64,000 nucleotides of DNA from Cyanobium sp. FACHB-13342 (GTDB taxonomy: Bacteria > Cyanobacteriota > Cyanobacteriia > PCC-6307 > Cyanobiaceae): positions 1 through 64,000 of the forward strand of contig NZ_JACJRT010000006.1 of the NCBI RefSeq assembly GCF_014697415.1, in the 5' to 3' direction. Position numbers and translations under genes: made by a program. The notes beneath the pieces were generated by a model. It had not been told where the DNA came from, did not search any database, and worked only from the letters and a program-made list of their open reading frames with translations. Each line of letters opens with the position of its first letter. Positions within the stretch are counted from its first letter, which is position 1. Below are positions 37,148-46,726 of the stretch, piece by piece.

Positions 37148-37573
37148 TCAGGCCAGCGGCGCCGTGGTGATCAACGCGGCCGCCCGGGTGAAGTCCACGT
37201 CGAGGCCCAACAGCCTCAGGATCAGGGCCGAGAGCACCGCGTACACCACACCGCCCAGAATCGCGCTCAGCACCCCGTTCTTGAGGCGGAACCCCTTGAT
37301 CAGCCAGGCCGCCAGGCCAAACAGGATCACGGTGATCACCCAGTTGAACAGCAGGCTCACCGGACTGATCAACCCGCCCAGGCTGGTGATCGCCCAGACG
37401 GGGCCCAGCACCAGCTTCAACGGCCAGATCAACAGGGTGCCCAGCAGGCCGATCACCACGGCGGAGAGCAGGGCAACCGGAAAGCTGCTCACCTCCACGC
37501 CGAGGGGCAGCCAGGCCACGATCAACAGCACAATGGCCCGGATCGGCCACTGCAACAGCCACATCAAACCCAT
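37148..37573 (-). CDS. Small membrane protein, phage holin family 4 / YvlD-like
   Basis: A 141-residue protein with about four membrane segments: MWLLQWPIRAIVLLIVAWL, ALLSAVVIGLLGTLLIWPL, ISPVSLLFNWVITVILFGLA and VLSAILGGVVYAVLSALIL. The pattern with short RLKNG-type loops is that of the superfamily IV membrane proteins (YvlD). Function is unknown in cyanobacteria; a role in envelope stress is only a guess. It follows uvrB's start by about 50 bases on the same strand, so it might be upstream in a shared transcript. Confidence 0.75.
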   Translation of the reverse strand: MGLMWLLQWPIRAIVLLIVAWLPLGVEVSSFPVALLSAVVIGLLGTLLIWPLKLVLGPVWAITSLGGLISPVSLLFNWVITVILFGLAAWLIKGFRLKNGVLSAILGGVVYAVLSALILRLLGLDVDFTRAAALITTAPLA

Positions 37574-37641
37574 GACAGACGAGCAGGGATCAACCCCCGC
37601 AACGTAGACATGGGTTCAACACAGGGCCAACTCTCCTGGCG

Positions 37642-38421
37642 TCAAACGGCAACGTTGGCGCGGTTGGCAAGGGCTTCCCGCAGACCACGCACCACCGCCA
37701 CCATGGCCAGCTCGTCCTGGAGCCTGTTGATCGCCGACCCCACGCCCACCCCGGCGGCGCCGGCGGCAATGGCCAGCGGCACCGTGACGGCCGACAGGCC
37801 CGAGGCACACAGCACCGGAGCGATGGCCCCGGCCGACCGCAAAGCGCGGCTGATGCTGTGGGCCGCCGCCAGGGTGGGGGCCGCCTTCTCGATCAGGCCC
37901 AGGCTGCCGGCGCTGAAGGGCTTGGCGCTGGTGCCGCCTTCGGTCTGGATGATGTCGGCACCAGCCGCCACCAGATCCACGGCCAACTGCTCCTGCTGAT
38001 CGAGGGGCAGCACATGGGGCACGGTGACACTCAACACCACCTCGGGCAGCAGGGCCCGGGTGCGGCGGGTGAGCTCCAGCACTTCAGCCGCGTCGAAAAT
38101 TCGGCCTAAGGGGTAGAAGGCGTCGTAGTTGCCAATCTCCACCAGGGCGGCACCGGCAGCCACGGCGGCCGGGAACAGCTCGGGGTCCACGGCACTCACA
38201 CAGATCGGCAGACCGCTCACCTCGGCCGCCAGGCGTACCAGGGCCGAATCGCAGGCCACATCGATCAGATCGGCGCCACCCAGGCCGGCGGCGCGGCTGA
38301 TGCGCTCCACACTGGCGGCGTCGAAGTTGGTCAGGCCGGCGATCACCTTCAGGGCTCGGCGCTCGGCCAGGGCCGTGCGGAGCGAGGCGGGCAGCTGTGC
38401 CAGACGCGACTTCGCAACCAT
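37642..38421 (-). CDS. DUF561 (Ycf23-like) TIM-barrel protein
   Basis: A 259-residue protein conserved in cyanobacteria and red-algal plastids. The barrel text includes KVIAGLTNFDAASVERISRA, DVACDSALVRLA, ICVSAVDPELFPAAVAAGA, EIGNYDAFYPLGRIFDA (the most conserved block), and IIQTEGGTSAKPF. It resembles phosphate-binding barrels (NanE or ThiG-like), but no reaction is established. The start MVAKSRLAQLP at 38421 was chosen; the frame stays open 13 residues further, overlapping the region before tilS, which runs in the opposite direction. Confidence 0.85.
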   Translation of the reverse strand: MVAKSRLAQLPASLRTALAERRALKVIAGLTNFDAASVERISRAAGLGGADLIDVACDSALVRLAAEVSGLPICVSAVDPELFPAAVAAGAALVEIGNYDAFYPLGRIFDAAEVLELTRRTRALLPEVVLSVTVPHVLPLDQQEQLAVDLVAAGADIIQTEGGTSAKPFSAGSLGLIEKAAPTLAAAHSISRALRSAGAIAPVLCASGLSAVTVPLAIAAGAAGVGVGSAINRLQDELAMVAVVRGLREALANRANVAV

Positions 38422-38447
38422 GGGGACACAAGCATTGGGATAGTGGG

Positions 38448-39533
38448 GTGATTCTCCCATCCAGAGGCCCTACGGCCCAGGCCCCAAGCCACCAACCCGC
38501 TCAGCGCTGGGGGCCCGACCACCTGCGGCTGCACCGTCACCTGCTGCGCCATCCGGAACTGCTGCCTGCGGGGGCCACCCTGCTGCTGGCCCTCTCGGGC
38601 GGGCAGGACTCCATGGCCCTGCTGGCCCTGCTGCACGACCTGGGCCGCCTGCACCAGTGGTCCCTGCGGCTCTGGCACGGCGACCACCGCTGGCGGCCCG
38701 ACTCCAGCCACCAGGCCGCCGAGTTGGAGCGCTGGACCGCCTCCCTGGGGCTGGAGCTGCACATCGACACCTGGGAGCCACCAACGACCCAAAACGGCCG
38801 GGATCCCCGCAACGAAGCCGGCGCCCGCCAGTGGCGTTACGGCCAGCTGGAAGCCAGGGCCAGGGCCCTGGGGGCCACCCATGTGGTGACGGCCCACACC
38901 GCCAGCGACCGGGCCGAAACCCTGCTCCTGCACCTTGCCCGCGGCAGCCACCGCCGCGGCCTGGCCAGCCTGCGGGGCCAACGGCCCCTCAGCCCCGCAG
39001 GGGAAGACAGCACCCCCATCCTGTTGACCCGGCCCCTGCTGACCTTCTCCCGGGCCGACACGGCCCGCCTCTGCAGCCAGCTGGGCCTGCCGGTTTGGAC
39101 CGACCCGTCGAACAGCGAGCGCCGCTTCAGCCGCAACCGCATCCGGGCCGAGGTGCTGCCCGTGCTGGAGGAGCTGCATCCCGGCGCCGCCCAGCGCATC
39201 AGCGCCCAAGCCGAACGGTTGGTGGAGGAGGTGAACAACCGCGATGCCCTGGTCGACCTGGCCCTGCAGGGCCTCGGGGCTGGTGGACGAGAGCTGGCCC
39301 TGCGGCGCCCCGAGCTGGTGCGGCAGGACGCCGCCACCCAGCGCCAACTGCTGCATCGCTGGATCGAACGCCTCACGGGCCAGGCCTTGACGGCCAGGCC
39401 ACTGGAAGAGCTGCTGCCGCGGCTGCAGGCCGGCCAGCCGCCTGGCACAACGGCCCTGCGCGCAGGTTGGCAGCTCCGGTGGGATCGCTGCACACTGTGG
39501 CTGAATCCTCCCTCCCCACACCCCACGCAATGA
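38448..39533 (+). CDS. tilS: tRNA(Ile)-lysidine synthetase
   Basis: Adds lysine to C34 of the CAU-anticodon isoleucine tRNA using ATP. The PP-loop LALSGGQDSMALLALLHDL (about residues 46-64) is the ATP site. HGDHRWRPDSSHQAAE, WRYGQLEARARALGATHVV and AHTASDRAETLLLHLARGS follow as in the family, with WTDPSNSERRFSRNRIR. Start choice is difficult: no ATG lies near, and GTG 38448 gives 361 residues; GTG 38397 would overlap the divergent DUF561 gene. The stop overlaps the next ATG by four bases. Confidence 0.92.
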   Translation: MILPSRGPTAQAPSHQPAQRWGPDHLRLHRHLLRHPELLPAGATLLLALSGGQDSMALLALLHDLGRLHQWSLRLWHGDHRWRPDSSHQAAELERWTASLGLELHIDTWEPPTTQNGRDPRNEAGARQWRYGQLEARARALGATHVVTAHTASDRAETLLLHLARGSHRRGLASLRGQRPLSPAGEDSTPILLTRPLLTFSRADTARLCSQLGLPVWTDPSNSERRFSRNRIRAEVLPVLEELHPGAAQRISAQAERLVEEVNNRDALVDLALQGLGAGGRELALRRPELVRQDAATQRQLLHRWIERLTGQALTARPLEELLPRLQAGQPPGTTALRAGWQLRWDRCTLWLNPPSPHPTQ

Positions 39534-40192
39534 CCGCCTCGCCGGAGTCTCTGCAACAGCGCTACGAAGCCATCGAGCGGGTCTACAGCGAGCGGCAGTG
39601 GGACGACGTGGCCCGCCTGAGCGAGGCGCTGCTGCTGGAACTGCCAGACGACGCCGGCCACCCCCTGCGTCAACGGCTGCAGCTGTTGCTGGGCCACACC
39701 TACCTGTACGGCTACGAAGATGCCGCCACGGCCACCGGCTTCTACAACCGGGTGCGCGCCGCCACCTCAGAAGCCGTTCTGCGGGATATCGCCGACCAGG
39801 GGCTGGAGCAGTGCGCCAGCCAGGCCGCTGGAAACAAACCGACCTCAGGCCCAGGCCCGTCCTCGGCGGAGGGCTCCGCGGCTGCAGGCGGCCAGGCGTT
39901 CCCGTTCAGCTCCACACCCGTGGCTGCTGGGGCGGGCGCCACGGATGCCATACCCGCCATGCCCTGGATGACCCAACGGGATGAGATCCCTGTGCCGGAA
40001 GCCGAGCCGGAGCTGGTGGTGGACGTGGTCGAAGAGCCCGAGCTGATCGATGTGGCCCAGGCCGATCCTGCCCGGGCCGAAGAGCTGGAGGTGGCCATCC
40101 GTTCGGAGAGCACCCACGCGCCCGTGGGCGGATTCAGCCCCGAGGAGATTGCCGATCTCTCCAAGGGGCTGCTGCGGGTGGTGATCCGCTAG
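39530..40192 (+). CDS. Conserved cyanobacterial protein of unknown function
   Basis: A 220-residue protein coupled to tilS by an ATGA overlap. The N-terminal 90 residues look helical and TPR-like (RYEAIERVYSERQWDDVARL, HTYLYGYEDAATATGFYNRV). A low-complexity Gly/Pro/Ala linker and an acidic stretch (PEAEPELVVDVVEEPELID) follow, and the end is a short conserved-looking helix (PEEIADLSKGLLRVVIR). No catalytic motif is seen. It could be a scaffold or adaptor; I do not assign a function. It converges on rnj with about 20 bases between stops. Confidence 0.75.
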   Translation: MTASPESLQQRYEAIERVYSERQWDDVARLSEALLLELPDDAGHPLRQRLQLLLGHTYLYGYEDAATATGFYNRVRAATSEAVLRDIADQGLEQCASQAAGNKPTSGPGPSSAEGSAAAGGQAFPFSSTPVAAGAGATDAIPAMPWMTQRDEIPVPEAEPELVVDVVEEPELIDVAQADPARAEELEVAIRSESTHAPVGGFSPEEIADLSKGLLRVVIR

Positions 40193-40211
40193 GGCTGCAA
40201 CCCGGCCAGGC

Positions 40212-42227
40212 TCAGCCGGCGGCGGCGGAGCGGCGGCGGCGGGTGCGGCCAGCGGGTTCTGGCTCCAGCTCCACCGGTGCCGCTGAAACCGCTGCTGCCG
40301 CAACGGCTGTGGACGGAGCAGAGGCCGGAGCCGGGGTGGCCGGAGCGCCGACGGCGGCCAGCTGACGCTGGGGGGCTGGCGCCCGTCCCCGCTCATCCCG
40401 AGCTGCATCCCGACCACCCCCGCGACCACGGGGGGCCGGGCGGCTGTCGGGCTCGGCATCGGCCCGTCCCTTGTAGGCCGGTGTGCCGGCGGGGGCGGGC
40501 TGGACCAGGCAGATGATCAGGGGCTCCACCTGCAGCTCGCGGCGCAGGCGGCGCTGCAGGCCCACCTCCACCTCCCGCTGCACACCCACCCAGTCGACGT
40601 CGGGGGCCTTGCCACCGGTGTTGCGGCAGAGCTGGTTCCAGCGGTTCTCCAGCACCCAGCCGATTTCCCGCTCGGCCCACATCGAAAGCTTGCGGGCATC
40701 CGCCGTGGTGACCACACCGCGGAGGTTCACCCGGGGCGGCGCCGCCATCACGCCATCGATGCTGATCACCGCCAACAGGGTGATCACGCCGTCTTCCGCC
40801 AGCTGCTGGCGCTCCTTCAGCACCCGGGCATCGACGATGCCGTTGCGGGAAGCATCCAGCAGTTCGATACCCGCCTTCACCGGATCCCCCTTGCGGATCG
40901 AATCGGCGGTGAGTTGCACCACGTCGCCGTTGTCGATGATCAGGATGTTGTCGGCCGGCACACCCATCGATTGGGCAGTCTTGCTGTGGGCCACGAGCAT
41001 GCGGTGCTCGCCGTGCACCGGCACGAAGTATTTGGGCTTGGTGAGGGCCAGCATCAGCTTCTGGTCTTCCTGGAAGCCATGGCCGGACACGTGAATGCCC
41101 TCGCCCTTGCCGTAGACCACCTTGGCTCCCTGCATCATCAGCCGGTCGATGGTGTTCACCACCGAGATGGTGTTACCGGGGATCGGGCTGGCCGAGAAGA
41201 TGATCGTGTCGGTGCTCTTCACCTGCACCTGGGGGTGCTCGCCCCGGGAAATGCGGCTCAGGGCGGCCAGCGGTTCACCCTGACTGCCGGTCATCAGCAG
41301 CAGGGTTTCCCGGTCGGGCAGATCGCGGATCTGCTTGATCGGCACGAACAGGTCGTCGGGGGCGCGCATGTAGCCCAACTCCCGCGCCTTGGCGATCACG
41401 TTGAGCATGGAGCGGCCCAGCAGGCCCACCTTGCGGCCGTTCTTGAGGGCCAGCTCCAGGATCATCGAGACGCGATGGATTGAGCTGGCGAAGGTGGTGA
41501 TGATCACCCGGCCTTCCGCCTGGGAGATGTGGCGATCCAGGCAGGGGAAGACGGAACGCTCGGGCGGGCAGAAGCCCGGCACCTCGGCGTTGGTGGAGTC
41601 GCTGAACAGGCACAGCACGCCCTGCTCGCCGTAGTGGGCCAGGCGGGCCATGTCGAAGGTTTCGCCATCCACCGGGGTGTGGTCGAACTTGAAGTCGCCG
41701 GTGAAGATCACCGTGCCCACGGGGGTGGTGATGGCCAGCGAGAAGCTGTCGGCCATCGAGTGGGTGTTGCGGATGAACTCCACCGAGAAGTGCTGGCCCA
41801 CCTTCACCACGTCACGCGGAGCGACGGTCTGGAGGATGGTGCGATCCATCACGCCGGCTTCTTCCATCTTTCCGGTGAGCATGGCCAGCGCCAGGCGCGG
41901 CCCATGAATCACGGGGATGTTGAAGTTCTTGAGGTGGTGGGCAATGCCACCGATGTGATCTTCGTGACCGTGGGTCACGATCATGCCGCGAATGCGCTTC
42001 TGGTTTTCCTTCAGATAGCTGGTGTCCGGCATCACCACGTTGACGCCATGCATGCCATCGCTGGGGAAGGCCAGGCCGGCATCCACCAGCATGATGTCGT
42101 CGCCGTACTCGAACACGCAGGTGTTCTTGCCGATCTCGTGCAGGCCGCCGAGGGGGATCACCCGCAGGTGGGGCTGGCTGGGGCTGGCGGACCGGGTGCC
42201 GTGGTTGCTGCCATTGGAACTAGTCAT
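40212..42227 (-). CDS. rnj: Ribonuclease J
   Basis: A metallo-beta-lactamase/beta-CASP ribonuclease (endo- and 5'-exonuclease) for mRNA decay and rRNA processing. In the 671-residue form from ATG 42227, VIPLGGLHEIGKNTCVFEYG starts the fold; the metal motif THGHEDHIGG lies near residue 82, with HSMADSFSLAI, FTGDFKFDHTPVDG, and the beta-CASP motifs MTGSQGEPLAAL, HVSGHG and PVHGEHRML. After about residue 555 comes a low-complexity Arg/Gly/Ala/Pro tail, as in cyanobacterial RNase J, possibly for partner or RNA binding. It is the third gene of the asd-dapA-rnj run. Confidence 0.95.
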   Translation of the reverse strand: MTSSNGSNHGTRSASPSQPHLRVIPLGGLHEIGKNTCVFEYGDDIMLVDAGLAFPSDGMHGVNVVMPDTSYLKENQKRIRGMIVTHGHEDHIGGIAHHLKNFNIPVIHGPRLALAMLTGKMEEAGVMDRTILQTVAPRDVVKVGQHFSVEFIRNTHSMADSFSLAITTPVGTVIFTGDFKFDHTPVDGETFDMARLAHYGEQGVLCLFSDSTNAEVPGFCPPERSVFPCLDRHISQAEGRVIITTFASSIHRVSMILELALKNGRKVGLLGRSMLNVIAKARELGYMRAPDDLFVPIKQIRDLPDRETLLLMTGSQGEPLAALSRISRGEHPQVQVKSTDTIIFSASPIPGNTISVVNTIDRLMMQGAKVVYGKGEGIHVSGHGFQEDQKLMLALTKPKYFVPVHGEHRMLVAHSKTAQSMGVPADNILIIDNGDVVQLTADSIRKGDPVKAGIELLDASRNGIVDARVLKERQQLAEDGVITLLAVISIDGVMAAPPRVNLRGVVTTADARKLSMWAEREIGWVLENRWNQLCRNTGGKAPDVDWVGVQREVEVGLQRRLRRELQVEPLIICLVQPAPAGTPAYKGRADAEPDSRPAPRGRGGGRDAARDERGRAPAPQRQLAAVGAPATPAPASAPSTAVAAAAVSAAPVELEPEPAGRTRRRRSAAAG

Positions 42228-42287
42228 AAAGGAGGGGCGTTCAGGAAAGGAAAACGGACGGAGCGGATCTGGTCTCAAGCCTTGGCG

Positions 42288-43193
42288 TCATGTGGGACGC
42301 AGGGCGGCCAGGGTTTCGGAGAGGCGTTGTCGCACGTCGGCAGGGGCGGACGGCAAAGGAAGACGGGGGGCACCCACCGGCCAGCCGCAGAGCTCCAGGG
42401 CGGCTTTGACGGGGATGGGATTGGTGGTGCAGAAGAGGGCCTTGCACAGGGGCAACAGCTGCTCATGCAGGGCCAGGGCCAGGGCCTGATCGCCCTCGAG
42501 GAAGGCGCGCACCATCGCACTGATCTGGGGGCCGGCCAGGTGGCTGGCCACACTCACCACCCCCACGGCCCCGACGGCGAGCATCGGCAGGGTGAGGGCG
42601 TCATCGCCGCTGTAGATGGCCAGACGGTCGCCACAGAGGGCCCGCAGCGCACTCACCTCTTCGGTGGTGCCGCTGGCGGCCTTGAAGCTCACCACATTGG
42701 GGCAGTCGAGCAGCCGCGCCGTGGTCTCCGGGCTGAGGCTGCAGCCGGTGCGGCCGGGGATGTTGTAAAGCATCAGCGGCAACGCGGGAGCCGCAGCGGC
42801 CACGGCACGGAAATGGGCTTCCAGGCCGTCCTGGGGAGGCTTGTTGTAGTAAGGCACCACCACCAGGGCACCGTCGGCACCCAGGGCTGCGGCCTGGCGG
42901 GTGGCCTCCACCGCCTCGGCGGTGCAGTTGCTGCCGCTGCCGGCCAGCACCTTGGCCCGATCGCCCACGGCTCCCTTCACCGCCGCAAACAGGGCGTGCT
43001 GCTCGTCCCAGCTGAGGGTGGGGGATTCGCCGGTGGTGCCGCACACCACCAACCCATCGGAGCCATGGCCCACCAGGTGGTCGGCCAACCGGGCGGTGAG
43101 GGCCAAATCCACCGAGCCATCGGCGGCAAACGGCGTGACCATGGCCGTCACCACCCGACCAAAGGGCGCACAGGCGTCTGGGCTGCGGCTCAA
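42288..43193 (-). CDS. dapA: 4-hydroxy-tetrahydrodipicolinate synthase
   Basis: Condenses pyruvate with aspartate semialdehyde in lysine and diaminopimelate synthesis. The 301-residue TIM barrel has [36 protein letters not shown] (the TTGE motif), [14 protein letters not shown] (catalytic Tyr), [17 protein letters not shown] and [14 protein letters not shown] with the Schiff-base Lys. The start overlaps the end of asd by four bases. Its substrate is the product of that neighbour, and lysC upstream in the window provides the first step of the same pathway. Confidence 0.96.
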   Translation of the reverse strand: MSRSPDACAPFGRVVTAMVTPFAADGSVDLALTARLADHLVGHGSDGLVVCGTTGESPTLSWDEQHALFAAVKGAVGDRAKVLAGSGSNCTAEAVEATRQAAALGADGALVVVPYYNKPPQDGLEAHFRAVAAAAPALPLMLYNIPGRTGCSLSPETTARLLDCPNVVSFKAASGTTEEVSALRALCGDRLAIYSGDDALTLPMLAVGAVGVVSVASHLAGPQISAMVRAFLEGDQALALALHEQLLPLCKALFCTTNPIPVKAALELCGWPVGAPRLPLPSAPADVRQRLSETLAALRPT

Positions 43194-44269
43194 GCGGCAC
43201 CTCCTGGGGTGGCGTTCGGGCCCTGGATCAGCAGTTCGGCGATCTGGATGGCATTGAGGGCGGCACCCTTGCGGATCTGATCGCCGCAGAGCCAGAGCTC
43301 CAGGGCATTGGGCTCGCTCAAGTCTTGGCGGATGCGACCCACGGCCACCGGATCCCGGCCGGTCACATCCGTGGGCATGGGAAAGCGGTTGGCCTCGAAG
43401 TTCTCCAGCAGTTCCACCCCGGGGGCCACCGCCAGCAGGGCGCGGGCTTCGTCCACCGGAAAGGGCTCGTGGAATTCGATGTTGACGGCTTCGGAGTGGG
43501 CCCGCAGAACTGGCACCCGCACACAGGTGGCCGAGAGCCGCAGCTCAGGAACCCCCATGATCTTGCGGGTTTCATTGACCATCTTCAACTCCTCCTCGCA
43601 GTAGCCGTTGGGCTGGAGCGGCGAGTTGTGCAGGAAGAGGTTGAAGGCCAGGGAGTGGGGCAACACCGCACTCACCGGTTCGCCCCCGTCGAGCACGGTG
43701 CGGCTCAGGCTGCGTAGCTCCTCCATGGCCCGGGCTCCGGCACCACTGGCGCTCTGGTAGGTGCTCACCACCACCCGACGGATCGCCCGACGGGCCGCCA
43801 GGGGAGCCAGGGCCAGGGTGAGCAGGATCGTGGTGCAGTTGGGGTTGGCGATGATGCCCCGATGGCTGAAGGCGGCCTCGGGGTTCACCTCAGGCACCAC
43901 CAGCGGCACCTCCGGGTCCATCCGGAAAGCACTGGAGTTGTCGATCACCACGGCACCGGCCTGGGCCGCCACCGGAGCCCACTGACGCGACACCGAACCT
44001 CCGGCCGAGGCCAGCACCAGATCGACACCCGCAAAGGCAGCGGCCTCAACGGGCTGGATGGTGAGGGCCTGGTCCTGCCAGCGCAGGCTCTGGCCGGCGG
44101 AGCGGGGCGAGGCCAGCGGGATCAGCTCGGCCACGGGAAAGTGGCGTTCCTCGAGCAGTTCGAGCAGTTCTTGGCCCACCGCACCGGTAGCTCCCAGCAC
44201 CGCCACCCGCAGGGGTCGGTTGGGAAGGGCGATCGGGGTGGGGGAAAGGGCGGTCTGGGCGGCGGTCAA
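43190..44269 (-). CDS. asd: Aspartate-semialdehyde dehydrogenase
   Basis: Reduces aspartyl phosphate to aspartate semialdehyde with NADPH. The NADP loop [19 protein letters not shown] is near the N-terminus, the catalytic Cys lies in [16 protein letters not shown] (about residue 148), and [17 protein letters not shown] and the late [19 protein letters not shown] are family motifs. I set the start at TTG 44269 (359 residues); the frame stays open far upstream only because it runs antisense to tig. The true start could be slightly further in. It is the first gene of asd-dapA-rnj and divergent from tig. Confidence 0.93.
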   Translation of the reverse strand: MTAAQTALSPTPIALPNRPLRVAVLGATGAVGQELLELLEERHFPVAELIPLASPRSAGQSLRWQDQALTIQPVEAAAFAGVDLVLASAGGSVSRQWAPVAAQAGAVVIDNSSAFRMDPEVPLVVPEVNPEAAFSHRGIIANPNCTTILLTLALAPLAARRAIRRVVVSTYQSASGAGARAMEELRSLSRTVLDGGEPVSAVLPHSLAFNLFLHNSPLQPNGYCEEELKMVNETRKIMGVPELRLSATCVRVPVLRAHSEAVNIEFHEPFPVDEARALLAVAPGVELLENFEANRFPMPTDVTGRDPVAVGRIRQDLSEPNALELWLCGDQIRKGAALNAIQIAELLIQGPNATPGGAA

Positions 44270-44444
44270 GGGAGCGGGAACGGGATCGAAAGCGAGTGGC
44301 GGAACCGAGTGGGGGACGAAACCCGGGCCGAATGCTGAAGGGCCGGAGGGCTGAAGCTGCCGCAAAGCGCAGGGTCTGCATTCAGACCTGCGGATGCCGA
44401 TTGGGAAGCTATCGCCTTCGTCGTGCGCCGTCCCGACAATACGC

Positions 44445-44476
44445 GTTCCGGGTCCGGAACGGTCAGTTTCTAGGAT
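44445..44476 (+). promoter_or_regulatory. Perfect inverted repeat and -10-like box upstream of tig
   Basis: GTTCCGG-GT-CCGGAAC (44445-44460) is a perfect 7+7 inverted repeat. TAGGAT (44471-44476), a reasonable -10 box, follows 10 bases later, and the tig ATG is at 44498. The position over the expected -35 region suggests an operator, or just part of the asd/tig intergenic region. Function is inferred. Confidence 0.4.
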
Positions 44477-44497
44477 CGGCGGCTGCATCCGTTTTCC

Positions 44498-45931
44498 ATG
44501 AGCTCTGCCGCCGCCCCATCCACCAGCCTGTCCGTCAAGGCCACCCCCCGCCCGGGCAGCCGCGTGGCCCTCGAGGTGGCCATCCCCGGCGGCCGCAGCC
44601 AGGCCAGCTACGACGCCGCGGTGGAGAAACTGAGCCGCAGCATCAAGCTGCCCGGTTTCCGCAAGGGCAAGGTGCCCCGGCCCGTGCTGCTGCAGCAGAT
44701 CGGCCCCCTCCGCATCCGCGCCACGGCCCTGGAAGATCTGGTGGACTCCGCCTTCCGCGACGCCCTGGAGCAGGAGCCGGTGGCGGCCATCGGCCGGCCC
44801 GAGCTCAGCGAGGGCTTCGAGGCCGTGCTGGAACGCTTCGAGCCCGGCAGCGCCCTCACCATCACCCTGGAGCTCGACGTCGAGCCCACGCCCACCCTCA
44901 AGGCCACCAAGGGCCTGAAGGCCGAAGCCGAGGCCGTGGACTTCGATCCAGCCCGGGTCGATGAGCTGATTGAACAGTCGCGCAAGCAGCTGGCCACCCT
45001 GGTGCCCGTGGAGGGACGTGCTGCCGCCAGCGGGGATGTGGCCGTGCTGAGTTTCAGCGGGGTTTACGCCGACACCAACGAGGCGATCAGCGGCGGCAGC
45101 AGCGACGCCATGGAGGTGGAACTGGAGGAGGGCCGCATGATCCCCGGCTTCGTCGAGGGGGTGATCGGCATGGCCGTGGGCGACACCAAGACCATCGATT
45201 GCCAGTTCCCGGACAGCTATCCCCAGGAAGAATCCGCCGGCCGGCCGGCCCGCTTTGACATCGGCCTCAAGGACCTCAAGAGCCGGGAGCTGCCCGTCCT
45301 TGACGACGCCTTCGCCCAGCAGGCCAGCGACAAGACCACCCTGGCGGAGCTGCGCGCCGACCTGGAAACCCGACTGAAGGACGACGCCGAGCGCCGGGCC
45401 AAGGCCAACCGCCACGACGCCCTGCTCGCCGCCCTGGTGCAGGAGCTGGAGGTGGAGCTGCCCGAAACCCTGGTGCAGCAGGAAATCCGCAACCTGGTGG
45501 AGCAGACCGCCAGCCAGATCGCCCAGCAGGGCATGGACGTCAAGAAGCTGTTCACCCCCGACCTGGTGCGCAGCCTGATGGACACCTCCCGCCCCGAGGC
45601 CGAGGAGCGTCTGCGCCGCAGCCTGGCCCTCAAGGCCCTCGCCACCGCTGAGGCGATCGAGGTGGAGGCCAAGGAGCTGGAGGCCAAGGTGAAGGAGATC
45701 AGCCGGGGCCTGAGCCAACAGGGCAACATTGATCCCGAGCGCCTGCGCCTGGCCGTGGCCGACGACCTGCTGCGCGACAAGCTGCTGGAGTGGCTCGAGG
45801 CCAACAGCACCATCACCGAGAAGGCACCCGAATCGGCCTCGGCGGGCGACGGTGCGGGCAAGCCCAAGGCAAAGGCCAAAGCCAAGGCCGCCAAAGGCGA
45901 AACCAAGGCCGACGCCACCGCCGAGGCCTGA
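44498..45931 (+). CDS. tig: Trigger factor chaperone
   Basis: Ribosome-bound folding chaperone and peptidyl-prolyl isomerase. The N-terminal ribosome-binding domain has the signature [15 protein letters not shown] (about residues 51-65). The FKBP-like domain reads [14 protein letters not shown] through [20 protein letters not shown] (about 178-230), followed by the helical arms ([20 protein letters not shown] and onward). The tail is a Lys/Ala-rich low-complexity stretch (about 448-477). At 477 residues it matches cyanobacterial homologues. It precedes clpP and clpX, the usual order. Confidence 0.96.
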   Translation: MSSAAAPSTSLSVKATPRPGSRVALEVAIPGGRSQASYDAAVEKLSRSIKLPGFRKGKVPRPVLLQQIGPLRIRATALEDLVDSAFRDALEQEPVAAIGRPELSEGFEAVLERFEPGSALTITLELDVEPTPTLKATKGLKAEAEAVDFDPARVDELIEQSRKQLATLVPVEGRAAASGDVAVLSFSGVYADTNEAISGGSSDAMEVELEEGRMIPGFVEGVIGMAVGDTKTIDCQFPDSYPQEESAGRPARFDIGLKDLKSRELPVLDDAFAQQASDKTTLAELRADLETRLKDDAERRAKANRHDALLAALVQELEVELPETLVQQEIRNLVEQTASQIAQQGMDVKKLFTPDLVRSLMDTSRPEAEERLRRSLALKALATAEAIEVEAKELEAKVKEISRGLSQQGNIDPERLRLAVADDLLRDKLLEWLEANSTITEKAPESASAGDGAGKPKAKAKAKAAKGETKADATAEA

Positions 45932-45989
45932 TCCGGGCCCGGTGCCGGGTCAAAGCCCATAGATTGCAACCACGAGCCCTCCCCCGCGC

Positions 45990-46649
45990 GTGATCGACGC
46001 CACCATCCGCCACCCCATCCACAGCAGCTGGAGCCCCAGCGGCTCCCCCGGGGTGCTGCCCACCGTGGTGGAGCAGTCGGGCAAGGGCGACCGTGCCTTT
46101 GACATCTATTCGCGCCTGCTGCGCGAACGGATCATCTTCCTGGGCACCGGCATCGACGACCAGGTGGCCGATTCCCTCGTGGCCCAGCTGCTGTTCCTGG
46201 AAGCCGAGGATCCGGAGAAAGACATCCAGATCTACGTGAATTCGCCGGGCGGCTCGGTGACCGCCGGCCTGGCGATCTACGACACCATGCAGCAGGTGGC
46301 CCCCGACGTGGTGACCATCTGTTACGGCCTGGCGGCCTCCATGGGCGCCTTTCTGCTGTCGGGCGGCACCAAGGGCAAGCGGCTGGCCCTGCCCAATGCC
46401 CGGATCATGATCCACCAACCCCTCGGCGGCGCCCAGGGCCAGGCCGTCGACATTGAGATCCAGGCCAAGGAGATCCTGTTCCTCAAGGACACCCTCAACG
46501 ACCTGATGGCCGAACACACCGGCCAGCCCCTCGAGAAAATCACCGAAGACACCGATCGCGACTACTTCCTTTCCCCAGCAGAGGCGGTTGAATACGGCCT
46601 GATTGATCAGGTGGTGACCGACTCCAGCGCGGCCACGGCCCTGGTTTGA
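45990..46649 (+). CDS. clpP: ATP-dependent Clp protease proteolytic subunit (ClpP2-type)
   Basis: A serine protease forming two heptameric rings. In 219 residues the triad is visible: nucleophile Ser in [12 protein letters not shown] (about residue 116), His in [11 protein letters not shown] (about 141), and Asp in [10 protein letters not shown]. The start is GTG at 45990 and gives an extension of about 20 residues before the conserved [20 protein letters not shown]. Cyanobacteria have several ClpP/ClpR proteins; being next to clpX, this is the ClpP2 type, the partner of ClpX. All catalytic residues are intact. Confidence 0.95.
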   Translation: MIDATIRHPIHSSWSPSGSPGVLPTVVEQSGKGDRAFDIYSRLLRERIIFLGTGIDDQVADSLVAQLLFLEAEDPEKDIQIYVNSPGGSVTAGLAIYDTMQQVAPDVVTICYGLAASMGAFLLSGGTKGKRLALPNARIMIHQPLGGAQGQAVDIEIQAKEILFLKDTLNDLMAEHTGQPLEKITEDTDRDYFLSPAEAVEYGLIDQVVTDSSAATALV

Positions 46650-46726
46650 TCCTTAAGGACGGCTGACGAACCGAGTTTTCCGTCGATCCTGAATCCAGGA
46701 CCCCCTGCCCGCCCGTCGCCGCCCCG

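Noticed and set aside
43190-45718. An 842-codon minus-strand open frame spanning asd and the whole tig gene
   Set aside because: Only the part up to about 44269 is real (asd). The rest is antisense to tig, reads as low-complexity Gly/His/Leu/Ala text and exists because of high GC.
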